Shown piece after piece: positions 7,412 through 14,433 of a DNA stretch of 16,591 nt (position 1 is its first letter; each line of letters starts with the position of its first letter). The notes under the pieces are model-generated. The model worked only from the letters and a program-made list of their open reading frames with translations, searched no databases and was not told the DNA's origin. The position numbers and the translations under genes were made by a program. The stretch is from an uncultured Oscillospiraceae bacterium. GTDB lineage: Bacteria; Bacillota; Clostridia; Oscillospirales; Oscillospiraceae. Location of the stretch: assembly GCA_900756495.1 (NCBI GenBank), contig CAAEKI010000126.1, forward strand, positions 1 to 16,591, read 5' to 3'.

Positions 7412-8416
7412 ATGAATATGAAGCAGTGGTTCTCTGATATGATGCAGGCTGAAAAAAAGAAGTCGATCCCCGTCCTCTCTTTTCCCTCCATTCAGCTGCA
7501 GAATATTACGGTTCGGGAGCTGATCTCCAGCAGCGATGCCCAGGCAAGCGGCATGGCGGCCATCGCCAAGCGGTGCCCCACCGCCGCCGCAGTCTCCATG
7601 ATGGATCTGTCTGTGGAGGCAGAGTGCTTCGGGGCGCAGATCCGGGTGACGGACGACGAGGTGCCAACTGTCATTGGCGCTGTCCTGTCGGAGCCCGAGG
7701 ATGCGGACAAGCTGCAGGTTCCGGCCGTGGGTTCGGGCCGCACCGGCCTGTATGTGGAGGCTATCTCCAAGGCTCTGAAGCTGGTGACGGATCGTCCGAT
7801 TTTTGCCGGTGTCATTGGTCCCTTCTCTCTGGCCGGCCGTCTGATGGATATGACAGAGATCATGGTCAACTGCTACGAGGAGCCGGAGATGGTGCACACC
7901 ACGCTGGACAAGGCCACCCAGTTCCTTCTGGCATACATCCAGGAGTATAAGAAGATTGGCGCTCACGGCGTCGTCATCGCGGAGCCAGCCGCCGGGCTGC
8001 TCTCCCCGGAGCTGTGCGGTGAGTTTTCCTCCCCCTATATCCGCAAAATTGTGGACGCGGTGGAGGACGACGATTTCCTGGTGATCTACCACAATTGCGG
8101 CCCTGCGGTAGCTAAGTTGGTGCCCCAGCTGCTGGAGACTGGCGCCTCTGCGTTCCACTTCGGCAATGCCATTGACTTGTTGGAGATGCTGAAACAAATG
8201 CCGGACGACGTGCTCGTCATGGGAAATGTGGACCCGGTCTCATCCTTCCGCAACGGCACACCGGAGAGCGTCCGCGCGGACACGCTGAACCTGCTGGGGC
8301 GCTGCTCCGAATACAAAAACTTCATTCCTTCCTCCGGCTGTGACATTCCGCCGGTATCCCCCTGGGCAAACATCGACGCGTTTTTTGCGGCGGTGGACGA
8401 GTTTTACGGTGCGTAA
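7412..8416 (+). CDS. MtaA/CmuA-type corrinoid methyltransferase (URO-D fold)
   Basis: A 334-residue zinc methyltransferase of the uroporphyrinogen decarboxylase superfamily. The zinc-thiolate site of MtaA/MtbA is complete: His227-x-Cys229 in IYHNCG, and Cys310 in SSGCDIPP near the C-terminus. VIGPFSLAGRLMD (134-146) and FHFGNAIDL (249-257) are family segments. In methanogens these enzymes pass the methyl group from the corrinoid protein to coenzyme M. Clostridia generally lack coenzyme M, so here the acceptor may be another thiol or a folate, or the enzyme may instead load the corrinoid protein from the donor. It starts 28 bases after the corrinoid gene, with GGGAG upstream; an internal ATG two codons later is a less likely start. 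The broken reactivase gene begins 19 bases downstream. Confidence 0.93.
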   Translation: MNMKQWFSDMMQAEKKKSIPVLSFPSIQLQNITVRELISSSDAQASGMAAIAKRCPTAAAVSMMDLSVEAECFGAQIRVTDDEVPTVIGAVLSEPEDADKLQVPAVGSGRTGLYVEAISKALKLVTDRPIFAGVIGPFSLAGRLMDMTEIMVNCYEEPEMVHTTLDKATQFLLAYIQEYKKIGAHGVVIAEPAAGLLSPELCGEFSSPYIRKIVDAVEDDDFLVIYHNCGPAVAKLVPQLLETGASAFHFGNAIDLLEMLKQMPDDVLVMGNVDPVSSFRNGTPESVRADTLNLLGRCSEYKNFIPSSGCDIPPVSPWANIDAFFAAVDEFYGA

Positions 8417-8435
8417 CCTCAAAGGAGAAGAAGTA

Positions 8436-9327
8436 ATGCCTGCTCTGACAATATGCTGCGGGCCTGTAACAAAACACATCACAGTGCCTGCCGGGATCAC
8501 CGTGTTAGAGGGGCTGCGGCAAGGGGGCTTCCCATATGTGGAAGCCCCCTGCGGCGTTTCTGGGCGCTGTAGGCGCTGCCTGGTTGAGGTGACAGGCGCG
8601 GTCTCCACTGTTGGAGAGCGGGCGCGGCCGCTTCTCACGCCGGGAGATCCCAGGCGGCTGGCCTGTCAGGGTCCGTATCACGGGGGACTGAACGGTTTCT
8701 CTTCCGAACGCATCCGCCCGGGCGGCGGTGGAGGCCGATACACTGCGTTTCCGCCCGGACCGGAGGAGGACAGGACTGGGGGTTGCGGTGGACATCGGAA
8801 CCACTACGGTGGTGCTCTACCTCTATGGCTGTAACAGCGGTAGCCGCCTGGCCACGGCCAGTGGGACAAACGCCCAGCGCTGGGCCGGAGTCGATGCCAT
8901 CTCACGCATCCAGTACACCGTAGAGCACCCGGGCGGGCTGGACCCCTGTCTATGGAGACCATGGGCTAGCTGCGCGTACTGCTGGCCCAGGTATGCGAAG
9001 CTACCGGGCGGGCACTGGAGGAGGTCACCGCCCTGTCCATTGCGGGCAATACGGTCATGGAGCACCTCCTGGCTTGCCTCTCTCCGGGCAGCATTGCCGT
9101 CGCCCCCTTCACATCCCAATCGCTATTTGGACAGGTGGCTCCTGCCGACAACTAAGAGCTGGGTGCCGCCGCCGGCGCAGAGGCGCCAGTGCCGGTGCGC
9201 CTGCGGTTCTGCTGTCCGCAGAGGTGGAACAGCGCTGGCTGTCACCACCGAAAAATGCCGCTATTTGGAGCTGTCCGGCCTGCCACAGTTTAATGAAGCG
9301 TACCTGGATTGCATGGCGTTTGAATAA
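8436..9327 (+). pseudogene. RamA-like corrinoid reductive activator, broken
   Basis: RamA-type proteins use an N-terminal iron-sulfur ferredoxin and a C-terminal ASKHA ATPase domain to reactivate inactive Co(II) corrinoid proteins. The intact N-terminus, with AAAGGAG before the ATG, has the 2Fe-2S pattern Cys39-x5-Cys45-x2-Cys48...Cys77. The frame then shifts near 8669, and a TGA at 8689-8691 lies ahead of the ATPase start VAVDIGTTTVVLYLYGC. A further shift near 8940 and a TAG at 8967-8969 precede LSIAGNTVMEHLLACLSPGS, and a TAA lies at 9153-9155. After about 9175 a large internal part is deleted; the sequence jumps to the family's C-terminal end, seen as KCRYLELSGLPQFNEAY with a final TAA at 9325-9327. 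About 890 bp remain of an expected 1.6-1.9 kb. With two or more frameshifts, three stops and a deletion, it cannot make the enzyme, though the first 79 residues could still be a free ferredoxin domain. Confidence 0.9.
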
Positions 9328-9360
9328 GGGGGGACACCATCTGGGTCAGAACTGAGCCTT

Positions 9361-9537
9361 TTATGAAATGGTATCCATCTTCTTCCGGTCAATATTCCCA
9401 TTCGGAATCAGATAGCCCGCATCACAATGGGCGGCCTCCAGCGTTGCGAAGAACAACTCGTGGTCACGGTCCCACGGCGTCATGGAGGCCATACCCCTGC
9501 ACTCCAGATTGACCGGGCAGTCCAACAGAACGGGAGC
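9361..9537 (-). pseudogene. Flavin reductase C-terminal fragment
   Basis: On the minus strand the peptide contains LLDCPVNLECRGMASM, then HELFFATLEAAHCDAGYL and NGNIDRKKMDTIS, ending in TAA at 9363-9361. This resembles the last third of FMN-binding flavin reductase-like proteins (CPVNLECR, then GSHdlF.geVvaVH.De..l...G.id..k.dpi). The N-terminal FMN-binding part is missing. It abuts a MATE fragment on the upstream side. It is a leftover gene end, not a gene. The family call rests on a short match, so it is moderately sure. Confidence 0.65.
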
Positions 9538-9538
9538 C

Positions 9539-9808
9539 CTAACCTTTTATTTGGTATGAACCCTTTCGCTCCCTGGCCTGCCGGGCAAAGAGCCGCCGTA
9601 GCACCAAAATGGCGGCGCAGGCCAGCACGATTTTGGCGCAGAATTGGGCATAGGCTAGACCATAGAGGGGGAACAGCCGGTTCAGCAGCAGCAAGGGAAT
9701 CTCCAGCAAAATCTTGCGCAGAACAGCAAATACCAGGGTGGAACGGCCCAAGCCGCAGGCCAGAAATACGCCCACCGCCAGAAAATCAATACAGAGGGCG
9801 AAAGGTAT
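9539..9808 (-). pseudogene. MATE-family efflux transporter C-terminal fragment
   Basis: The minus strand reads IPFALCIDFLAVGVFLACGL (about 9808-9749), then GRSTLVFAVLRKILLEIPLL and NRLFPLYGLAYAQFCAKIVL, followed by a basic tail and TAG at 9541-9539. These are the last two membrane helices and the basic C-terminus of a MATE (multidrug and toxin extrusion) sodium/proton antiporter: GxGRs...lLR...iPlL is characteristic. The remaining ten or so helices are absent. Upstream the frame runs directly into an IS1182 piece near 9805, so the truncation point is a mobile-element junction. Not functional. Confidence 0.75.
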
Positions 9809-9894
9809 CCCACCTCCGCCACTTCCTCCAGGATCCAGCGGAATACCTGATCTACCCTCCCCTCTGTAAACCGGTGCCGGAAATTATAATTCAC
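9805..9894 (-). mobile_element. IS1182-family transposase fragment
   Basis: On the minus strand the frame begins MNYNFRHRFTEG and continues VDQVFRWILEEVAEVGYLSP. This resembles the stretch of IS1182-type transposases ahead of the first catalytic Asp (typically ...FS...VxWILEEV...GYLSPe.vFiDGTHIKA). The sequence breaks off just before the expected FxDGTH motif, where it joins the MATE fragment. About 30 residues of an expected roughly 500 remain. The other end abuts an IS30 piece in the opposite orientation. Confidence 0.65.
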
Positions 9895-9897
9895 CGT

Positions 9898-10183
9898 GGA
9901 AAAATGCTATTGTTTCTATTCTGTCTGCTTTCCTACCCCAGCCTGTCAAGACCATCCACCTGTGACCGAGGAACCGAGTTCGCCAACTGGCGCAACATGG
10001 AAGAATGCCTGCATTGTGATGCTTACTTTGCCGACCCCTATTGTGCTTGGCGGAAAAATTTCTCGCCGTTGGCCATCCCGCCAATGTTCAAACAAGGCCT
10101 AGTGTTGATTAACGCCAGGCCTCGCAAAGTCTTAAAATTCCATTCTGCTCAGGAATGAGGGCTCTTCGAACTTAACTCCTGTT
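9898..10183 (+). mobile_element. IS30-family transposase remnant with internal deletion
   Basis: On the plus strand KNAIVSILSAFLPQPVKTI is followed by a frameshift, then TCDRGTEFANWRNMEECLHC and DAYFADPYCAW (9958-10050). This is the IS30 rve/DDE core, normally TxDrGtEFa...YFadPYspWqkGtNEn. The expected QKGTNENTNGLLREF segment, which carries the catalytic Glu, is missing after Trp 10048-10050. The frame continues with NFSPLAI, then LVLINARPRKVLKFHSAQE, an IS30 C-terminus, and breaks at TGA 10156-10158. The natural end ELNSCCT with TAG at 10181-10183 lies one frame away. It has two frameshifts and a deletion, so it is inactive. The following TTTGACAATTCA may be part of the element's 3' end. Confidence 0.8.
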
Positions 10184-10317
10184 GCACTTAGTTTGACAAT
10201 TCACTTTAACCATGTGCAGTTGTGGAGAACGGCGCGCTGTTGTCCGGAGTACCCGGAAAGGGGAGGGAAAACCCTTGGCACAGACACCCTGAGAAACAGA
10301 GGGTGAGGGGAACGATC

Positions 10318-11064
10318 TCACGGTGTGGAGATGTTGTTGCCATAGAGCTGCGGCAGCTCTTTGCGATAGCTCGCCGGTGTTTTCCCGACCAGTGCCCGAA
10401 ATGTACTTATCATATGGCTCTGGCTGGAAAAGCCAACGAGGGATGAGATTACAGAGGCGGGGTAATCTGTATAGCGCAGGAGATCCTTTGCAGCCTCGAC
10501 CCGCTGCAAACGGACAAAGTGGGCAAAAGAGACATGCAGCTCTTTGATAAAAAGATGAGAAAGATGGGAGGGAGAGATGCTGATTTTGCGGCTCACCACG
10601 GACAAGGTCAAATCTCCACTGAGGTTTTTCAGAATATATCCGATGGCTGATTCCACATGTCTGGAGGTGCCTTTTAGCCCTCTGAGAAATGTCATGCGTT
10701 CCAAAAACTCTTTGACCATGCGCGGATGCAGGGATAAAATATCTGCCTCTGTTTTGCAGCCGTCCAGTGCGCGGATATGGATATCACTGATCATATAGGC
10801 AAGCTGCGGGGACAGGCCGCCTTCGATACAGAAGCGGGTGATAAGGGTGACGTTGGCGACAAAAAGATATTTGAGATTGGTGAGAGGATCTTCAGATAAG
10901 AGACCGGCATGTTCTGCATGAAAAAGCGTGCGTGCAATCTCCAAAGCAGAAGGATGCGCAGCCTGCATGGCCGCGCAGAGGCGAAGCTCGTCCGAATAGC
11001 TGTGATGCTTGTCTATTTCCTCACGATCAATGAATTCTGAATAAATTGATTTTGCTTTTTCCAT
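10318..11064 (-). CDS. AraC-family transcriptional regulator, divergent from GH3 gene
   Basis: A 248-residue DNA-binding protein. The C-terminal 100 residues (about 136-236) are the AraC double helix-turn-helix, with LTLSVVSRKISISPSHLSHL (152-171) as first helix-turn-helix and GFSSQSHMISTFRALVGKTP (211-230) as the second. The N-terminal part (1-130) is helical and is not a typical cupin or receiver domain. I do not recognise its ligand. TAGGAG lies six bases before the ATG. It diverges from a GH3 glycosidase gene with a 129-base shared control region holding three identical boxes. It is therefore likely the local regulator of the glycosidase, probably responding to a sugar, and probably also represses itself because one box lies inside its own promoter. 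Confidence 0.92.
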   Translation of the reverse strand: MEKAKSIYSEFIDREEIDKHHSYSDELRLCAAMQAAHPSALEIARTLFHAEHAGLLSEDPLTNLKYLFVANVTLITRFCIEGGLSPQLAYMISDIHIRALDGCKTEADILSLHPRMVKEFLERMTFLRGLKGTSRHVESAIGYILKNLSGDLTLSVVSRKISISPSHLSHLFIKELHVSFAHFVRLQRVEAAKDLLRYTDYPASVISSLVGFSSQSHMISTFRALVGKTPASYRKELPQLYGNNISTP

Positions 11065-11075
11065 AAGAGTCTCCT

Positions 11076-11145
11076 ATATCAAATCTCGTTGGAAGTATAA
11101 GAAAATTATAGCATAGATTTGATATTTTTGAACTGAATTTGATAT
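11076..11145. promoter_or_regulatory. Triple ATTTGATAT operator in the araC-GH3 control region
   Basis: The 9-mer ATTTGATAT occurs three times: inverted at 11076-11084 (ATATCAAAT), and direct at 11117-11125 and 11137-11145. The two direct copies are 20 bp apart (about two helical turns), the usual arrangement for an AraC-type dimer. The inverted copy is 41 bp from the middle one, near four turns, as in looping operators. The middle box fills the spacer of the regulator's own promoter. The GH3 promoter is not clear; TTGATA (11119-11124) with TATACC (11143-11148, spacer 18) is one option. Confidence 0.7.
11105..11132 (-). promoter_or_regulatory. Promoter of the araC-type regulator
   Basis: On the minus strand there is TTCAAA (11132-11127), a 16-base spacer and TATAAT (11110-11105), with an extended -10 TG in the right place (TGCTATAAT). 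It lies 40 bases before the start codon. The spacer contains one ATTTGATAT box, so binding there should block this promoter. Confidence 0.75.
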
Positions 11146-11193
11146 ACCATGCTGCCGAAATGAGCTATGCTGACAGAAAAGGAGGCGGCAGCC

Positions 11194-13467
11194 ATGGATA
11201 TAAAGCGCATGATCGCTGAGATGACGCTGGAGGAGAAGTCGTCTCTGATGTCTGGAGCAAACAGTTGGGACACGCAGGAGATGAAACGGGTCGGACTTCC
11301 GAAGATAACCATGTCGGACGGTCCCCACGGCCTGCGCAGGCAGGACAACTACGAGGGGACGGGAATGGAAGAGACCGTCAGCATTGCGCAAGGACATGCC
11401 CGCACAGTCACGACCCGCACCGCAATTGGCTGGCCGACGGCCTCTGCCCTGGCGGCCAGCTTCGACCGCGGACTGCTGCGAAAATTGGGCGGTCTGCTGG
11501 GGGACGAGTGTTTGGCCAATGACACCCAAGTGCTGCTGGGTCCCGGCGTGAACATCAAGCGCAGTCCCCTTTGTGGCAGAAACTTTGAATACTTTTCTGA
11601 GGATCCCTTTCTATCTGGTGAACTAGCCGCAGCGTATATCTCCGGCTTGCAGGAAAAGGGCGTGTCTGCCTGTGTAAAGCATTTCGCGGCCAATAGCCAG
11701 GAGTTCCGCCGCATGACAGTAAACAGCGTCGTATCTGAGCGTGCGCTGCGCGAGATTTATCTTCCGGCTTTTGAAGCTGCCGTAAGAGGAGGCGGCACCA
11801 AAAGCATCATGTGCTCCTACAACCTGATCAACGGCGTCTACGCCTGCGAAAACACCTGGCTGCTGGCGGACGTACTGCGGAAGGAGTGGGGATTTGATGG
11901 CATTGTGATGTCCGACTGGGGCGCCATGAACGACCGCGTGAAGGCCATTTGTGCGGGACTGGAGTTGGAGATGCCCGCCTCTGGTGGCATCAATGACCAA
12001 AAGCTGGTGGAGGCCGTGCGGAATGGAGCATTGGACGAAGCCATATTGGACCGTGCAGCAGAGCGTCTTCTGGTATGGATTGCCTGGTGCCTGGAGCACA
12101 AAAAGGCCGTTGGCATAAATCTGGATGAGCACCATACTGCTGCGGCAGACATTGCGGCGCAGTGTGCGGTGCTGCTGAAAAATGAGGGTGCCCTGCTGCC
12201 CCTCAAACAGAATCAAAAGATTGTCTTTATTGGTTCTTTCGCAAGATCTCCGCGCATCCAGGGCGGCGGCTCCAGCCATATTATAAACTATAAGATCGAT
12301 TCTGCTCTGGAAGCGGTCAAAGGCTACGCAGACGTGCAGTTTGTGGAGATGTTCAACGAAGACAGGCCTGTTGCGGCACAGTGGCAGCAGGCGATCGACG
12401 CGGCTAAGGCAGCTGATGTGGCGGTGATCTTTGCGGGGCTTCCCGATTCTTACGAATCAGAAGGGTTTGACCGGAGGCATTTGGACCTTCCAGACTGTCA
12501 GAATGAGGCGATTGCCGCCATCGCCGCCGTGCAGAAAAATACTGCTGTGCTCCTTCAGACAGGCAGTCCGGTGGTTTTGCCGTGGCTGAACGAGGTAAAG
12601 GCTGTACTGAACCTCTATCTCGCCGGAGAGGGGGCCGGCACCGCTGCAGTGCAGCTGCTTTTTGGAACGGTGAATCCCTCAGGTAAATTGGCGGAAACTT
12701 ATCCGCTGCGCCTAGAGGATACGCCTGCTTACCCTGATTATGGCAAGAGCCGTCTGGACGCTGTTTACGGAGAAGGGATTTATGTCGGTTACCGGCACTA
12801 CGATGTACGAAAGTTGGACGTACTCTTTCCCTTTGGGTACGGTTTGAGCTATACCGATTTTGCACTCTCCAACCTGCGCCTGAGCAGCGCTGTGCTGAGG
12901 GGAGATATGACTATCACCGTCTGTGTGGACGTGACGAACACAGGTGCAGTAGCCGGCGCGGAAGTTATGCAGGTCTATGTAGGATTCAACGGCGAGGACA
13001 CAGTGGGACGCCCCCTTCGGGAATTAAAGGGATTCGACAAGGTCTTCCTGCAGCCGGGAGAGTCGAAATCGGTTTCCATCCCGCTTGACCGCCGGGCCTT
13101 TTCCTATTACGAAACGCGGATCCAGGACTGGTACGCCGAGGCGGGCGAGTACACAGTTTTTGCCGGCACCTCCAGCCGTGATCTGCCGCTAACAGCTTCG
13201 GTTACAGTCATCTCCGAGCCGCTGCCCCTGCCGGACTTTCCGCGCATCACTGTAGCCGACCTGGTAGCCAGAGCAGAGACGGCGGAGGAGCAGAGATGCA
13301 TCTACTCCCATTTGGGCAACTTTGGCGCGGGGCTGAACAGCCTCGCTGGAGAAGCTGGAAGAGGCGCCATGGTGGCGGCCATGATGGATGCCATGCCGCT
13401 TCACTCCGTCAAGTCTTTCGCCGCTGTATCAGAAGATAAGCTGAGAAAGCTCGCGGAGACACTTTAA
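11194..13467 (+). CDS. Glycoside hydrolase family 3 beta-glycosidase, cytoplasmic
   Basis: A 757-residue GH3 enzyme that removes terminal beta-linked sugars, most often glucose or xylose. Domain order: GH3 N-terminal TIM barrel (about 20-300), GH3 C-terminal alpha/beta sandwich (about 320-550), fibronectin III-like domain (about 575-672) and a tail of about 85 residues. The nucleophile is Asp241 in GIVMSDWGA. Substrate-site motifs KHFAANSQE (162-170) and GRNFEYFSEDP (128-138) are intact, and SEGFDRRHLDLP (422-433) is the segment where the acid/base Glu usually lies. There is no signal peptide, so it acts inside the cell on imported oligosaccharides. An ATG at 11167 is in frame but has no ribosome site; AAAGGAGG eight bases before 11194 decides the start. 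A stand-alone unit with its divergent regulator; no transporter is in the window. Confidence 0.96.
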   Translation: MDIKRMIAEMTLEEKSSLMSGANSWDTQEMKRVGLPKITMSDGPHGLRRQDNYEGTGMEETVSIAQGHARTVTTRTAIGWPTASALAASFDRGLLRKLGGLLGDECLANDTQVLLGPGVNIKRSPLCGRNFEYFSEDPFLSGELAAAYISGLQEKGVSACVKHFAANSQEFRRMTVNSVVSERALREIYLPAFEAAVRGGGTKSIMCSYNLINGVYACENTWLLADVLRKEWGFDGIVMSDWGAMNDRVKAICAGLELEMPASGGINDQKLVEAVRNGALDEAILDRAAERLLVWIAWCLEHKKAVGINLDEHHTAAADIAAQCAVLLKNEGALLPLKQNQKIVFIGSFARSPRIQGGGSSHIINYKIDSALEAVKGYADVQFVEMFNEDRPVAAQWQQAIDAAKAADVAVIFAGLPDSYESEGFDRRHLDLPDCQNEAIAAIAAVQKNTAVLLQTGSPVVLPWLNEVKAVLNLYLAGEGAGTAAVQLLFGTVNPSGKLAETYPLRLEDTPAYPDYGKSRLDAVYGEGIYVGYRHYDVRKLDVLFPFGYGLSYTDFALSNLRLSSAVLRGDMTITVCVDVTNTGAVAGAEVMQVYVGFNGEDTVGRPLRELKGFDKVFLQPGESKSVSIPLDRRAFSYYETRIQDWYAEAGEYTVFAGTSSRDLPLTASVTVISEPLPLPDFPRITVADLVARAETAEEQRCIYSHLGNFGAGLNSLAGEAGRGAMVAAMMDAMPLHSVKSFAAVSEDKLRKLAETL

Positions 13468-13497
13468 AATAGCGGGTACCGGCTTTCATATCGGTGA

Positions 13498-13547
13498 GGA
13501 TCCCCAAAAGGGAGACACGACTTTGTCGTGTCTCCCTTTTGGGATCC
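13498..13547 (+). terminator. Long bidirectional hairpin terminator after the GH3 gene
   Basis: A perfect 18-bp stem (13504-13521 with 13525-13542) around a TTT loop. It is extended by a one-base bulge and GGATCC pairing at both ends, about 24 pairs in all. The core GGGAGACACGAC is flanked by AAAA on the left and TTTT on the right, so it can act as a terminator in both directions. It starts 30 bases after the GH3 stop. Confidence 0.85.
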
Positions 13548-13587
13548 GGAGATGGAGGCTTAAGCCCCCAACGGATTGCCCCATGAG

Positions 13588-13613
13588 CACCTGAAGGCGG
13601 CGCCACCTCAGTG
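13588..13613. repeat. Imperfect palindrome, possible intergenic repeat
   Basis: The sequence CACCTGAAGGCGGC reads back against GCCACCTCAGTG, giving a near-palindrome centred on GGCGCC at 13603. It lies in the 282-base gap between the GH3 gene and the two-component system, between the long terminator and the next promoter. No gene is recognised in this gap on either strand. It may be a REP-like element, an operator or chance. Confidence 0.3.
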
Positions 13614-13670
13614 AAGTGATATATTTTCTTCATGCCTATCATTCGGAATACGATCCCCACTTCGGTTGAT

Positions 13671-13699
13671 TTCCCAGATGACGGACTTTATGATATAAT
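13671..13699 (+). promoter_or_regulatory. Extended -10 promoter of the two-component operon
   Basis: TATAAT at 13694-13699 is a perfect -10 and is preceded by TGA, making the extended form TGATATAAT. The -35 at 17 bases is TTCCCA (13671-13676), four of six matches. It is 50 bases before the response regulator start, which has GGAG seven bases before ATG. It should drive the regulator and kinase genes at a basal level. Confidence 0.78.
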
Positions 13700-13749
13700 C
13701 AATTTCATCATGGGACAGGTGTTTTGAAAGAAATCTATGGAGAGCGCAT

Positions 13750-14433
13750 ATGAAGCATATATTACTTTTGGAAGATGACCAGGCGCTTGGCCGTGGGATC
13801 GCCATGGCGCTTGAGACGCCGAACTGTGCCGTTATCTGTTCCGGCACTCTGGGGCAGGCGGCAGAGCATTTGGCGGATCAGCGATTTGAGCTGCTGATTT
13901 TGGATATCAATCTGCCGGACGGAAGCGGCCTGGACCTGCTGCGTCAGGTACGGGCAGGGGGCGACGCCACCCCGGTGATCCTGCTTACCGCCAACGATCT
14001 GGAGCTGGAAGAGGTCACCGGCCTGGAGGCCGGGGCGGACGACTACATTACCAAGCCCTTCTCCCTGGCGGTGCTCCGGGCCCGGGTGAACGCCCAGCTC
14101 CGCCGAAGCGCCCCCATGGCCTCGCCCGTCGTAACGGCAGGCCCCTTTGCCTTTGACTTTGAGCGAATGGACTTCCGCCGGGATGGGGTAGCGGTGGAGC
14201 TCTCCAAGACCGAGCAGAAGCTGTTGCGGGTGCTGGTGGAAAGCCGGGGACATGCGGTGTCACGGGCCACGCTGGTGGACCGGGTGTGGACCGACGGCGC
14301 GGAGTTTGTGGAGGAGAACGCCCTTTCCGTTACGGTCAAGAGGCTGCGCGGCAAACTGGAGGCCGACCCGTCCAAACCGGAATATCTGAAAACGGTGTAC
14401 GGTATCGGCTACACCTGGGCGGTGAAGCTATGA
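13750..14433 (+). CDS. OmpR-family response regulator
   Basis: A 227-residue two-component regulator. The receiver domain (1-115) has the acidic cluster Glu8-Asp9-Asp10, phospho-acceptor Asp52 in LLILDINLPDGSG, the conserved Thr80 and Lys102 in TKPFS. The winged-helix DNA-binding domain (about 130-227) contains LSKTEQKLLRVLVES and ends KTVYGIGYTWAVKL, typical of OmpR/PhoB. Its stop overlaps the ATG of the kinase gene by four bases (ATGA), showing translational coupling. Given the ABC exporter genes downstream, its target is probably the promoter before the ATPase gene. Confidence 0.96.
   Translation: MKHILLLEDDQALGRGIAMALETPNCAVICSGTLGQAAEHLADQRFELLILDINLPDGSGLDLLRQVRAGGDATPVILLTANDLELEEVTGLEAGADDYITKPFSLAVLRARVNAQLRRSAPMASPVVTAGPFAFDFERMDFRRDGVAVELSKTEQKLLRVLVESRGHAVSRATLVDRVWTDGAEFVEENALSVTVKRLRGKLEADPSKPEYLKTVYGIGYTWAVKL

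Noticed and set aside
9427..10158. A 243-codon plus-strand frame as a single gene
   Set aside because: Its first half is antisense to MATE and IS1182 pieces and has no homology. Only the last part is real, as the IS30 remnant. It has no consistent ribosome site or domain structure.
10285..10305. Hairpin CACCCT/AGGGTG after the AraC-type gene
   Set aside because: Six-pair stem with a 9-base loop and no T-run on the minus strand, so not supported as the terminator of that gene.
13409..13660. An 83-codon minus-strand frame across the terminator
   Set aside because: It reads through the long hairpin and the end of the GH3 gene, has no clear ribosome site and no family match.
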